64,000 bases of DNA from Aldrovandia affinis. Taxonomy: Eukaryota; Chordata; Actinopteri; Notacanthiformes; Halosauridae. The stretch lies in the NCBI GenBank assembly GCA_029706075.1, contig JAINUG010000228.1, positions 310,001-374,000 of the forward strand. Direction: 5' to 3'. Each line of letters starts with the position of its first letter. Position 1 is the stretch's first letter. Made by a program: the position numbers and the translations under genes. Positions 33,445-45,463 of this stretch are shown here, piece by piece. The notes under the pieces were generated by a model. The model was not told the origin of the DNA. It was given only the letters and a program-made list of their open reading frames with translations, and did not search any database.

Positions 33445-33658
33445 AAGTTCACGGGGGCAATAACTTTTTCACATGAGTGATATGGGTGTTGGATAACTTT
33501 TTTCCTTCAATAAATGAAATGATCATTTAAACTTTTTATTTTGTGTTTACTCTGGTTCTTGTCTTATATTACATTATTGTATGAAGATCTGAAACCATTC
33601 AGTGTGACACAAAAATAGAGGAAATCATGAAGGGGGCAAATACTTTTTCGGCACTGTA

Positions 33659-34374
33659 TGTCTTTCCACTGTCTAGCTCACTGTGGGCCACAGAAGGCTC
33701 TTACAGTCCTTATAAATTTGGGCTGTGGAAGGGACAGTTCATGTGGACAGGTACATCGTGTGGATTGATGTTAGCAGAAGAGGGGTCAGAAGAGGCCACT
33801 CATCCAATCATTCTAGCCACGCCCCTGACCTTGATGGGGTAGGCTGGGATACATTTGGTGCAGGGAGACTGACAGGAAGTGAGGGGAACATCTCCATGTC
33901 TTACTGGCATTCACACTCTCACTCACTGTACTGAGACGTTGGCTTAATGTGCTGAGAACACACAGTTTTTGGTTTGGGATGATACTGTGGACAAGTTCAT
34001 TCGCATTAGTGACACATTTAATAAAATGTAGTATTTACCAAATATACTATGTCTCCATTTCATCACAAAAGAAGGAAATTAAGCAATTACTAATTAAGTA
34101 ATTACAGTTATGGGCCCCATTGTAGCCTAGGTTTGATCCCTGGACTAATTGTTCGTAATAAAGGGGGACACATTTGATTTCCCCTTGAAATGTAATGCTA
34201 ACACCTTTCTCCCATGGCTACAATTAAAGGAAATTCTCTGTTTTATTTGTGCTCTGCTGAAGTTTTAATAAAGTATTAATCACTCCACAAATTAAGGAAT
34301 CTGTATGTCAGTGTGCAAAACAGTGTCCCAGATCGCTTGTTAATTATTTACCCAACTAAATTATACTGCATATT
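33659..34374. other. non-coding spacer
   Basis: Nothing recognised between the nest and the next Tc1 element. Confidence 0.4.
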
Positions 34375-34376
34375 TA

Positions 34377-35085
34377 CAGTGCATCCGGAAAGTATTCACA
34401 TCGCTTCACTTTTTCCACATTTTGTTATGTTACAGCCTTATTCCTCAGAATTCTACACACAATACCCCATAATGACAAAGTGAAAAATGTTTTTTAGAAA
34501 TTTTTGCAAATGTATTAAAAATAAAAAACGAAAATATCACATATACATAAGTATTCACGCCGTTTGCTGTGACACTCAAAATTGAGCTCAGGTGCATCCT
34601 GTTTCCACTGATCATCCTTGAGATGTGTCTAGAACTTCATTCAGCTGTGGTAAATTCAATTGATTGGACATGATTTGGAAAGGCACACACCTGTCTATAT
34701 AAGGTCCCACGATTGACAGTGCATGTCAGAGTAAAAACCAAGCCATGAAGTCCTAGGAACTCTCCATAGACCTCCGAGATAGAATTGTGTTGAGGTATAG
34801 ATCTGGGGAAGGGTATAAAAACATTGCTAAAGCATTGAAAGCACCCAGGAGAACAGTGGGCTCCATCATTGTGAAATGGAAGAAGTTTGGAACCACCACA
34901 ACTCTTCCTAGAGCTGGCCATCTGGCCAAACTCAGTAACCGGGCAAGAAGGGCCATGGTCAGGGAGGTGACCAAGAACCCAATGGCCACTCTAAGAGAGC
35001 TTCAGAGTTCCTCTGCAGCGATGGGAGAACCTGGTAGAAGGACAAACATCTCTGCAGCACTCCATCAATCAGACCTTTATTTACT
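34377..35085 (+). mobile_element. Tc1-like transposon, 3'-truncated
   Basis: After a TA (34375-34376) the end CAGTGCATCCGGAAAGTATT is a typical fish Tc1 terminus. The TIR and 5' UTR run into the transposase start. Similarity stops near 35085 within the DNA-binding half; no right end is found. It belongs to a different subfamily from the element at 5705. Confidence 0.85.
34745..35085 (+). pseudogene. Tc1-like transposase N-terminal half
   Basis: The ATG at 34745 is followed quickly by a stop (codon 4). The frame then reads two helix-turn-helix motifs (YRSGEGYKNIAKALKAPRRT and NPMATLRELQSS) with LPRAGHLAKLSNRARRAMV between. The catalytic domain is absent. Confidence 0.85.
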
Positions 35086-35535
35086 GTCGGACCACCTGTC
35101 GAGGGAGAACTATAGCCTTTTCTATAGGCTGTCAATCCTACATAAGAACAGAAGAATGTTTTATGAGACCGTTCAGACCATCTAAACTTTCATCTAAGAC
35201 AATCTGAAACATTTTCACACTGTCTAGAGACTAGCACTGTGTCAGCTCTAGTCTGGAACGCCCAAGGGGTCTCTGCTTGTATTACATGTCTAATACCTTT
35301 TACTGTTTAATGATTCATATGAATGCAATTGCTTTTCTTAAGTGTTTTAGTGCCTCCCCACAAAGTTACCTGAGTGTGTCATCACCTGTCAAAGTGCACC
35401 AGAGCATTGAGTGTCACTCCAGTGGACAGCCATTATAAAGGTAGAAGCCTCTGTCCCCATCTAAAGCCATAACCTGTGAGGATAGTTTTGCACAGATGAA
35501 AAACAAAAATCAAACATGAATACAATATGGTTCCC

Positions 35536-36640
35536 CCCTCCTCGCTCATTCTTTGTAATTTAATTTAATTCTTTACCCAAAACAGGTGATCAGTCACTGT
35601 TCAGTTAGTGGGCTGAGGGTGACAGGTGTCAAGAACGCTGATGGCAGTCGACTGAAGAAATCATTTTTACTAAGATTCATCCAAATCTGCCCATGTCTTT
35701 TCAGTTGTCCAGGTCAAAGACATACAGACAGACACACACACAAACATAGAGATGACCACATAACCCCCTCTCACGTACCATTGACTGTTATAATAAAACA
35801 TTAGATAAAAAATGATCAATGAGGATTTAAATGTACAGGCAAAGTCAGCTGACTAACCCTGTGATGTTAATTAAACTGTCAGACCTCTCCTAGCTTGGGG
35901 AAACACATTTCCAAATTAAGAAACGTCTTAATTAATTAATACTTTTAATTTGAAATTGAATTATTCGTCCATCAAAAGAAGGAGGGGCTTTAGGAAATTA
36001 AAGAAAGACTCAAGCTTGGATATAATGAAAATAGATTCAAGCAAGGCTCATGGTGAGAATATCCCACTGGTTGAAGAATGGCATCCTATAGTACCACAAT
36101 GACGGGTCGGCCCACTCAAAATCAGGTCCAATGCTAGCTTTAAAAACATCAAAATGTTTAGTAAATACATATAAAGATGCTCTGGCATTCTGAGGAAGGC
36201 AAGTAAGGCTGTGTTTTTTAAACTTTTCTGGGCCCAATACATAATTGATAAGCTTTTTGGTTCCTTTAAGCAAGTATTTGTTGCACCTATGTTTTTCAAC
36301 TTGGATGTTTTATCTCTTAGAAGCACCTTCACTTGAGAGATAGTGGTAGGGTGGAACTTTTTCTCATCTTGCTCTGGACCTGAAACTTCTCAGCAGCTGT
36401 CATCTGCCTCTTTTTCAAGAAGCCAGCAATTCACAAGTATTCCAAAGTTTGTATTTTTGAGCCAAAGCACCTTTTTTCCACTCTCCTCATTCTTTGCAAT
36501 TTTATTTTTTACCCAAAACTGGTGATCAATCATTCAGCCGTGCTGGAAGTGATCCAGGATCCTAGGACCAGATCCTATTTAGAGAAGTGTCAGGAGGGTG
36601 ACAGGTGTCAGGAACGCTGACAGGTGTCCCTGGGCTCTTA
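35536..36640. repeat. diverged direct repeats about 0.9 kb apart
   Basis: CTCATTCTTTG..AATT..TTTACCCAAAACxGGTGATCA occurs at 35545-35595 and 36485-36530. GGGTGACAGGTGTCAxGAACGCTGA occurs at 35616-35641 and 36596-36620. The segment between holds an open frame at 36037-36332. Confidence 0.65.
36037..36332 (-). other. unrecognised coding-like segment
   Basis: Two overlapping minus-strand frames exist here. One reads, in part, LPQNARASLYVFTKHFDVF and PDFEWADPSLWYYRMPFF, with a residue mix more protein-like than its surroundings. No splice borders or start context support a host exon, and I do not recognise a family. A fragment of a mobile element or processed gene is possible. Confidence 0.25.
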
Positions 36641-39455
36641 GGCAGTGCACAGGGAAATGCTGCCTTTCGTTGTCCTCAGCAGACAGCTTCTGGCACAGTC
36701 TGTTGTGGTCACCGTTAGAAGATATAATTGATTTATTCACTAGCTAATTCCCTCCCTCTCCCCCTTTCCATTCCATCCTTTCCAATCCATCCTTCTCCCG
36801 AGACCTATTTAAAGGCCCAGGGAAACATGGATTGGATTATTCTTATTATGCTCAATCAGATCAGACAAATAGGTTGACCTCCAGATACCAGGGCAGGGCG
36901 GGGGGAGGAGAGAGCATATTTGTACTGTACCAGACTGTCTTTCCAGGCAGAATAAAATACTTCTAATTTAGTGGATCGCCACTTACGTTCCAACTGACAG
37001 TAAGGATAGCTCATTGCACCAGAAGAAGCTTGTTTAAGAGCACGTCTTGTGTGGTCAGTGTACCATGGTGCAAGCTATTGAATGACAGGAAGCCCTAATT
37101 TTTCTTTTGGCTAGTTCTTTTTGAGAGGCGACATCACCAAGTGGCAACATGTAAAGGAGAACAATAATGGCAACACAGGTAGGATTTCAAGAGTCAAAAG
37201 CACTTAAGTCCAAAAGCACAAGTAGAGACACATCCACGGTCAGCTGATATCAGTAAGTCATTGACTTTAATAAGAGCAGTCTCAGTGCTATAGTGTTGCC
37301 TAAATCTACAGCTTTCTCTAGAATTTTTGAAAGAAAAGAAAGGTTAGAAAGGGTGTAATTTAGATTGTCCGTCAGCTGATCAATAGATTGTAGACTAGTG
37401 GGATCCTGATTAACAGTAAATGATTCTAGGAACAATCTTTCAAAGTGACGTTGAAAGATTAATACTGAAAGAGATCAGGCAGCTTTGCAGATATGCCCCC
37501 CTCCATTATTTTCTTTACTCAAATTTTATATAATTTTTGTAATAAAAAAAGTGTTGAATATTCAAATCAGTTTACCAATTTACTTGTGCTCATGCTTGAA
37601 TAGAAACAACTGCTTCATTACCTCTTTAACTGGAGTCTTGCAATCATGCACATGATTTTTTAATTGCACATACAAATATACAAATGGGAATGTTGTAATA
37701 TGTACATGTAAATATAGGCTTGGTCGAGGCATTAATCTAATCTATTATACAATTAACAGCTAGTTACACATTCATTCAAACATTCTTTAATTTTAAATCA
37801 TGATTTACTCTCTTAAGGCCATATTATGTCAGAAATGGCAATAAATGCCATGAACAATAAATGCATATTCACATCCCAAAACTTTAAATCAGTCAGATCA
37901 ACAAATGCTCTAATTTTCTGTAATGTCACATGACTAATTTAAGCTAGCTTTTAATTGATTAAATTACAGACTGGCAGGTGAAATCAGTGGGGGCCTAATT
38001 GTTGAAAGTGTGGACACCTGGTCACTGAAACTAACCCATTTGTGGAAAATTAAGATTTAAATGAAAGCAAACGGCAATGAGCCAAACCTGCATTGCGTTA
38101 AAATAAGTTGAAAGAAAAAATGATAGTAGAACTTACACACATGTTTTCAACAGCCTTAATTGATCAAGAGATTTTAACAAAAAACAGCATACACAGTGGG
38201 GCCCCAGGACCAAGTTTGAGAACCACTGATGTGGACAACGGTAAGAAATTTGGTTCTTGTTTGTGTATGATGAATAACACAATGACCAATACATTTTTGT
38301 GGCAGTCAACTGTGGCAGGTGTTTTTTAACAGAAAGAAAAGATAAATGAAGCGATGACCTGCTAGCCTCATATATTTATTGTATTTAATCTGGTAGGTCA
38401 ACTAAACTCAATTCTCAATTCCCTGTTTTCATTAAGTTGTTTTGTAACTTACTGATTATGTCTTTCTTAAATGCATTTAAACAACCAATTAACAGTGAGA
38501 AAGATGGTCTTTCCAGGAACATGGTTAATGTTTGTATTTGTCTCCTTCACTGTCTCAAATCTGCTATTCAAAGAAAATCCCTAACACCACACAATGAGGA
38601 AGTCTAAGAAAACCGGTGTTTGGCTTAATTACAACAATCTGTCGGCTCGCTTGGATCGTTAACACCTCTCCCAGCTCCTGCTTTTGACAATGCTGCTAAA
38701 TTAATCACTAATTAATTCATTACTTCGGGTAATTATGCACCTGGAAATTGAAACCACAGCCGTTTCCTCTGTGTTCTGTCTGCATTTGTATCTTTAAGGG
38801 TTTATAAGCAAACCACTCATTCATTCAAGATCAAGTGTGCAGTTGCATGGGAATGCACTCAGAAAATGAAATGTTATCTTTTTGCACTTAAAATACATCT
38901 TAACATTAGTTAACACGTGTTTTGTTCCACCTTTTATTTTTTGTACACTGATTTTCTGCAATGTGTTTGGGAGAAATGGACCAAAGTAAATTGTATTCAG
39001 CATAATTGCATTTACAGGGAATGTCTGGCCAAAACTCAAATTAAAATTTAACTTAAAATTTTGCCCAACAAGGGTCAAATTCTGCTGCCTTCTGCATGAG
39101 CACTTCTCACGGTTCAGCATATGATACGAAATGCATCTGCTCTTATTTTCCATAATGTACTGCTAAATGCAATTTGAACTAAGCATGAAACTACAGGCTG
39201 AAACTAACAATTAAAGTCAAGGGCATCCAAGAGAAGCCTGCAGCCTGTTCTGCAAAACACAGAAAAGTTCAATTCTGTGTGTAATTCACACAACATTTGC
39301 ATTTCAGTTTTTGTCTGTTGGAAAATCAGAAAAGGGAACCATTTCTGACAATGAAATAGTAACAGGAGAGGGTTTGAAGTGAAAACTAGTGAAATACTCA
39401 TAGGAGATTCTGCCTGAGACAGTGTTTTCCAACACAATCAACAAAACCAAATGAT
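36641..39455. other. non-coding, no feature seen
   Basis: AT-rich sequence downstream of the host gene on its strand. No transposon termini, SINE heads or splice-supported exons were found. Confidence 0.4.
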
Positions 39456-39459
39456 GTAC

Positions 39460-39780
39460 ACTACCAGTCAAAAGTTTTAGAACATCCCCCATTTTACAGT
39501 TTTTACTGAAATGTAAGCAGTTCAAGTCCAGTGAATAACCTGAAATGGTACAAAGGTAAGTGGTAAAAAAAGTTTAGGTTCCCAAAAACTGAAAAATAAT
39601 GTACATTTTTTTCACAGGACAACAGTGAGTAGTTTCGAAGTAAGGAAGACTACACCAAAAGGCACTTGGAAACTGGAGGAAACTCTGACAGGAAGAGGTC
39701 TGGCAGACCCAAAGCCACAACAAAATCAGAAGACAAGTTTCTGAGAGTCCACAGCTTCAGCATGTATATAGATTTGGGGC
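39460..39780 (+). mobile_element. Tc1-like element fragment
   Basis: Begins TACACTACCAGTCAAAAGTT, a fish Tc1 terminus related to the one at 51622-52199. At 39640-39765 a frame reads HLETGGNSDRKRSGRPKATT, the GRPK-containing linker of the Tc1 DNA-binding domain. The rest of the gene and the right end are gone. Confidence 0.75.
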
Positions 39781-39789
39781 ATGGTACAG

Positions 39790-42055
39790 GACCCATGCAT
39801 ACATATTGAGCTTGGTATGCTTGTGCCTGATTCAATTTTATTGTGAGATCCATGAAAGGCAAGGACACCAGGAAACATGCCGGTTTCTTTATCAACATCG
39901 TCAATTTAAAAATAAGTACACATTCCGGCTAACGGTGTTGCCTTTTTTCGTCCTTTGTAAAGCAGGCCAGAACGTGAAAGCATAAACATGACAGTACTCA
40001 AACGGTTTACAACAAAAAACGTGTTGTGTATAACTGGAACAAGTAATGAAACAAATCTATTGTGACCTCATGAAAATTAATGTTATTCTTCTGAAAGCTT
40101 GTATAATGAAGTAACCTTTTTTTCCTTTTAGAAAAGCCGTATTTATGTAAAGTAGTGTCCCTCACAAATGTACCATTATGAAAATAGTACTGCTTTCCCT
40201 TCCTCCGTCTTCTGGGTTGATTCAAACGGAATGTCAAGTGAATAGATTTTCCAAAAGCACAGTCTAAGGACAAATTGAAGCAGTGTTTACAGCGTTGATA
40301 CGTTCAGATTGTCAGTGCCTGCCTCCTTTAAATCACTCCAACAGAATAAAGCACACAGCAAGCTATGAACCGTTTAGAAAGGTGATGGACATTAGTTCAC
40401 ACCGTGATAATATGAAATATACAGGCAACTGCCAAAATAAAGGAAGATTCTGGACAAGCGCCGGAGTGTTTGGTGTTTTGTTGATGGTACCAAATTATAG
40501 AATTTATTGTGGTATATTTGTGTTGCATCTTGTCAATAGAGGACCAGAAACTTGTAGAATCTATGCCAAGGCACATTGAAGCTGTTCTGGTGGCTTGTGG
40601 TGGCCCAATGCTCTATTAAAACACCTTATTTTAACTCTATTTTGGCTATTGAGATGGCTGTGTAGAGAAATGCAATTCCAAGTAGGATTATGCTTAAGAC
40701 TGATGTTTGCATATTAAATGTGCTCTGCAGTATGAATATATTCACTATAAGTTTTATTCTTACAGTTTGGTATGCACCAAAATTATTGTTCAAAACCACA
40801 AATTATAACTGTCCCAGTATCAAAAATCTTCTATTCTCACACAACAAAATCAAAAGGTATCATGGTCTTGTGATCTTATATTTCATTGTCTACCACTTTA
40901 CATGTTGATTGTTGCAAGTGGGGTCAGGCTCAAACATCCTTACCCTAATTTTAGCTGCATTCATTGTCCCACAGCAAACCTAGTTTATTATAAACAAGTT
41001 ACTTACTTCGAAGTCACTTGTTATACAACTCTGACACAAACCAAAACAGCAGTGCAATAAAGATAGGTCTGAAGCCGTTTTAAGGCCCTGACTGTGCATT
41101 TGGTTGCAATGGGGCATGGTAGATTTCCAGAAGATTTCAATTACAGTTTGGGCCCTGTGAACTGTGCATTAAAGCACAAGGTATGACATCAGATTTCTTT
41201 AAAAAGTATCTAGCTGTATAAAAAATAAAAAGCCAAATTCAAATGTAAGATTCCCTCGATATCCATCTGCTGAGTAAAATCAAATAAAATGACTAATAAA
41301 ACAAAGTAAGAACAGGCATTGAATCTGCTTGTTAAAAATGAATTCTTGCTTGAAAGACTGCTTGTGTGTGTGTGTGGCACAATATCTACAGAGATGTTTC
41401 AGGCTTCTCCCTGTATGGCACTGGGACTCTCCACCTCTTCCCTGATGTGAAATTATGGGAGGAGGACAGATCATCAGTCATTCCTAAATTATAACTGTGG
41501 TTCACGGCAGGGATGATGGTCAGCGAATTCTGGGGGCAGCTGTGGGCCTTTAGTGTAGGGTACAGCAAATAAGTGTATGCGTGTGAACATTGGCCTCTCT
41601 CTGGATGTATTATTCAGCAGATGTAGTGGTAAATACTGGAGGTGAGGGAGATGGGGTTACCATGGGGAATAAATAACATATAACACTGATTAAAACAAAA
41701 CAAAACCTACAGTTTTTATGGGATTTACGGAAACGGATGCCACATATAACAGAACAGCAATTACTCTGTTAAATTGTGAAATATGTGGTTTGAATGCATT
41801 TATAACGCATATTATGAGTTCAGAAGACAGTTGAGCTTCAGCCCCATTTTGACATTGTTTCCATCTAAGCAGGAGTTTAACCCTCTTCATCTTCGGGACA
41901 AAGTTCCATTCATATTTGTATTGGTTTGTCATTTACTTCAAAAGACACAATGTTTTACAATGAGTAATCCAGCCAAAATCATAACCACCTTTGCCACTGA
42001 ATAAAGAACATCTGACAGAAAACCAAGAACTCAGGAGTTGATTCATTGTTTTGTA
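39790..42055. other. 3' flank of the host gene
   Basis: No exon, RNA gene or clear transposon end seen. The gene's last exon and poly(A) signal lie just to the right. Confidence 0.4.
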
Positions 42056-42056
42056 G

Positions 42057-42062
42057 TTTATT
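42057..42062 (-). terminator. poly(A) signal of host gene
   Basis: AATAAA on the minus strand, about 95 bp beyond the stop codon in the exon at 42156-42253. Confidence 0.6.
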
Positions 42063-42155
42063 TTTTGTCATTGTTTAGCAAAGCAAACAAAGTATGAAGG
42101 CCTTTCATTGAATAAAATCTGACATATAGCACATATGAAAGGAAATGGTAAATCT

Positions 42156-42253
42156 TTAGGGGTGGGGAGGAAAATAACTAAAAGGTTCTCTGGTGCTGGT
42201 ATCAGTCTCCTCATCTGACTCCTTGTCCTTTAGAACAGGTTCCCCTTCCACAT
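42156..42253 (-). CDS. host gene, terminal coding exon
   Basis: The acceptor TTTTCTCCCAG precedes a phase-1 frame starting with Asp (DVEGEPVL) and rich in Asp, Glu and Thr (KDKESDEETDTSTREP). It ends FSYFPPHP and a TAA at 42156-42158. An AATAAA follows about 95 bp downstream. Start phase, composition and strand agree with the six upstream small exons, so this is taken as the end of one minus-strand gene. The product is not recognised; it looks like a flexible acidic region, not a folded domain. Confidence 0.65.
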
Positions 42254-42359
42254 CTGGGAGAAAACAAAATAAGCACAATTATTCCAAAGTGCACTGGAAA
42301 GGTAAGTCTTAAGTTCAGGTACCATAGGCAAAAACAACAATTGAGTTGGGGTTTAAGTT

Positions 42360-43215
42360 GGGGGTTGGGGAGAAGATGACAAGACGACGACGAACAAGAT
42401 GGCAACAACAAACAAGATGACGCTGGAGAACACAATGATGATGAACAAGATGATGCTGAGGAACACGACGACAATGAACAAGATGAAGACAATGACAAGG
42501 ATGAAAAGACGATGGCGAGGATGAACAAAACCAACAGCAACAACGAAAAAGACGACAAGAAACACAATGACAAACGAGACAACAAGGAATGGCAAGACAA
42601 CGGCGAACAAACCCTGCGACTTTGAACAAGACGACAATGAACAAGACAATGTCACCTACATATTCACCTGTGGTACCTCCCCTTAAATACATATGGGTTG
42701 ACCCTTATGAAATGATTTTCAGATTAAATCTTTAGATCGCAAATATGGACAACTTGGCAGCGGTGATGAAGAAGACAATGTACAAGGCGAAGACAACGAT
42801 GAACAAGATGACGACGAACAAGATGATTACAACAAACAAAACTACAACATCAGAACAAGATGACAACAACGAACACAAGGACAAACAAGACAATGAACAA
42901 GAGGACGATGAACAAGATGATGAAGAACAAGTCAACAACAATGAACAGGATGACAAACAAGATGACGATGATGAACACGACGAACGACGATGAACACGAC
43001 AAAAGACGATGAACATGACAACAATTAATAAAACAAACAAGACGATGATGAACATGATGAACAGCGATGATGAACAAGATGACAACAAACACGACGTCGA
43101 TGAAAAAGACATACAAGACGATGAGAAACACAACAACGATGAACAAGATGATGAGCATGACAAACAACGAACACGAAGATGAACAAGATGACAACGGAAC
43201 ATGACGATGACAAAC
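42360..43215. repeat. GAC/AAC/GAT-rich degenerate satellite
   Basis: Two blocks (about 42360-42640 and 42745-43215) consist of variants of GATGAACAAGATGACGAC, almost free of T except in GAT/ATG. The plus strand reads as Asp/Glu/Asn/Gln/Lys-rich frames and the minus strand as Ser/Cys/Val-rich frames. It lies in the last intron of the host gene. No codon-level conservation signal can be judged, so it is called a repeat. Confidence 0.75.
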
Positions 43216-43257
43216 AAGTGGAGTTCCTTTTGTCCCTCAAGGAAGTGACCTTTTAGT

Positions 43258-43452
43258 ACTATTCATCAGACGCAGACAGTTTTTGGGGTCTTCCACTGCA
43301 TTTCTGTTCAACTTTCCCAGTTTCTTCAAATTTCTTTATGGCCGCTTGTACAGCACATCTTGAAAATTCATTTTGGAGGGCTATTGCTCGCTGAGAATTG
43401 CCTTTTGGAAAACTACAATTTTATGTCTGTCAAACTGTGTTAGCTTAGCCAT
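43258..43452 (-). pseudogene. Tc1-like transposase N-terminal remnant
   Basis: The ATG at 43452 gives MAKLTQFDRHKIVVFQK. One base shift later it reads GNSQRAIALQNEF, then AAIKKFEETGKVEQKCSGRP, ending SASDE and a stop. These are the helix-turn-helix and GRP linker of a third Tc1 subfamily. The catalytic half is missing. Confidence 0.8.
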
Positions 43453-43465
43453 TTTCAAATCTGTC

Positions 43466-43599
43466 CTTGAGGCATCCCAGCCATTCCATGTATTTGTTCA
43501 ATTCCACCACCAGCACACCTGATTCAGCTCAATACCTCATTAAGTTGTATCAGGTGTGCTCATTGAACAAATACATGGAATGGCTGGGGATGCCTCAAG
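43466..43599. mobile_element. palindromic MITE
   Basis: The arms CTTGAGGCATCCCAGCCATT and its inverse at 43580-43599 continue as near-perfect inverted copies through ATGTATTTGTTCAAT. The centre also pairs (AGCACACCTGAT against ATCAGGTGTGCT). It is inserted in the Tc1 fragment's 5' region. Confidence 0.8.
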
Positions 43600-44227
43600 G
43601 AGAGGTTTGGGAACCAAACCTGCGTTCTTCTAGCCATCTCACAAGATATCAATAACTTTTTGGAAAACACAAGAAATTCTTGTTACTTTTTATTGTATTA
43701 ATGTTTATTTGTATTTATTATAATGTTAGATAGTGTTTTTCCAAGCAAATAAACACTTATTGCCCAGATAGTGTTAAACATAATTTTCTCAGGTGGCCTA
43801 AGACCTTTGCACAATACTGTACCTCCTCTTGCATGCTCTTAGGCCACACTATCTGAGATCAGTCAGGGCATGGAACAATAGCATAAACATCCATCAAAAG
43901 ATGTCAGCTTGGGAAATTGCTCATGGCTGACCTTGAATGTCTCTGAAAAATGTATGAATGTCAAAAATGTACTGTACGTAGGACAATAGAGTATGACTGT
44001 AAATAATATGGTTGAGCCGCTTTCTGAGAAGCTAATGTTTGTTCCACACATAATTTCCATAATTGCAGATGTCAATGTTTTGTGCTTCTGAGCATAATCA
44101 TGAAATTATTATTATTTCTGCTACAAACTAACACACCATTAAGCATGCCCATTGTACTTTTGGGTGATGTGGGGCCGTCACCATGATTCAGCAGGCCTTG
44201 TATTTGAAAAAATGAGTGGTCACTCAC

Positions 44228-44293
44228 CCTCACTCTCCATTGGCTCCCCTGATCCACCCGCCTCCATGGTGCTGTCCATTTCTGCTGGGGGGT
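44228..44293 (-). CDS. host gene, internal exon (66 bp)
   Basis: Acceptor CCCTGCAG and donor GTGAGTG on the minus strand bound 22 codons in phase 1-1. The residues begin DPPAEMDSTMEAGG and end EPMESE, acidic and low-complexity. It lies about 2 kb upstream of the terminal exon. Because its length is a multiple of three and its phase is symmetric, it could be skipped or included without changing the frame. Confidence 0.7.
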
Positions 44294-44294
44294 C

Positions 44295-45008
44295 TGCAGG
44301 GAGGAGTGGAGTTAAATCAAGGGACAGCACAAATGCAGAGCCAATGGAGAGACACACAAGTAACAAGTGGAGGACGCACTGAAGAGCAGAATGTAAACAG
44401 GAAAACAATATGCAGACACTAAAAAGAAGAAAGAAATATACACACTAGGTGAACTGAAGGGAGAAAAAAAAATTAGTATTTATTGGTTTAAATATATATA
44501 ATCTCAACACTTTCATCATCTTTCAGCCTTGGAAAAGTGGGTAAGTTGATAAGACATTGTACTGTAAATGTCACATAACATAACAGTGCAAGTGCACTGA
44601 CTGAATTTGTTGCTCCTGTGGAACAATGCTGTGATGTATTGCTATTGGCAGACAGATTATTCTGAACCTTCCAATAATGTGGCTTGCTTATATCCACACC
44701 ACTATATAAAACAAAAAAACTGGGAGGGATAAGGGTGCTGATCAAAACAGCACCTTCAAAGTAATGTTTGAAATGATGTCCCTTCCAGCCTAATTGTAGA
44801 GGGCTTATCCTGCAGTTCTTCCTTTGATACGAACATGTTTTGAGCAAGGGGTAACTGGATCCACAGATACAATGGTACCATGGCACTCAACTGCTGTCCA
44901 AAGACCAAGAAAGCCATGTCTGAGAACTCCCGAGTAAACGGTGAAATGACTGGATATCAATGTAAGGTAGTAATGACACAAAGTAAATTCACCCATAAAT
45001 GTACAAAG
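44295..45008. other. intronic sequence
   Basis: Intron of the host gene; no further feature recognised. Confidence 0.4.
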
Positions 45009-45009
45009 C

Positions 45010-45273
45010 GGCGATTGGCTGTCCGCCCCAGGGGGGGGGGAGGAGCCGACATGACGTTCGCTGCGTATAGGAGTGGCCCTGTAGTACCGGGGTTCGGTCG
45101 ACGTCTCGGAAGAGGCGTCACTTCGCATTCGTCACTACCGGTCGCAGGACTACGGCAGCGAACTCACACTACTAGGGGGATTGACGTTAAAATAGCGGGT
45201 CTAATTGGCTACCAAATTGGGAGAAAATGGGATAAAATCAGAAACAAATTTAAAAAAAAAAAAAAATATATTT
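45010..45273 (+). mobile_element. SINE, 5'-truncated, poly(A) end
   Basis: Flanked by TACAAAGC on both sides (45002-45009 and 45274-45281). The body matches the SINEs at 55671-55928 and 59105-59496 (GGCTGTCCGCCCCAGG, CTACGGCAGCGAACTCACA, GGCTACCAAATTGGGAGAAA) and ends in a run of A. The tRNA-like head is missing. Confidence 0.82.
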
Positions 45274-45463
45274 TTACAAAGCTCGAACCTGTATATGCAC
45301 ACAGCTCCTACTCTAATTTTCTTATCTCTGTGCACTAACTTCCTATTAAATGTTTTTTTTTCACACAACCTGCATGGATTTTTTTTTTTTTTTTTTGAGA
45401 CCGCCACTTTTAAACGCTAGTCAACACTGCATTGAAACAAACGGGCAAGGTATCAGCGATATA

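Larger units (their letters stand above)
5705..33656 (+). mobile_element. Tc1-like transposon, outer shell of nested complex
   Basis: The left end CAGTGCCATGAAAAAGTATT and right end AATACTTTTTCGGCACTG are inverted copies, each next to the TA dinucleotide duplicated by Tc1/mariner insertion (5703-5704 and 33657-33658). The inverted similarity continues inward for about 200 bp on each side, to about 5925 and back to about 33430. The element itself is left end to 5974, transposase from 24861 to 25862, a second partial transposase at 32798-33444, and the right end. Everything else inside was inserted later. The transposase is broken, so the element is dead. Confidence 0.9.
43258..43819 (-). mobile_element. 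Tc1-like element fragment
   Basis: The right end, read on the minus strand, is CAGTATTGTGCAAAGGTCTT next to TA (43820-43821), a fish Tc1 terminus. A palindromic MITE has inserted between this end and the transposase remnant. The other end of the element is lost near 43258. Confidence 0.78.

Noticed and set aside
42211-43240. Minus-strand Ser/Cys/Val-rich frames over 100 residues
   Set aside because: Products of the GAC/AAC/GAT satellite and overlapping a real small exon in a different frame.
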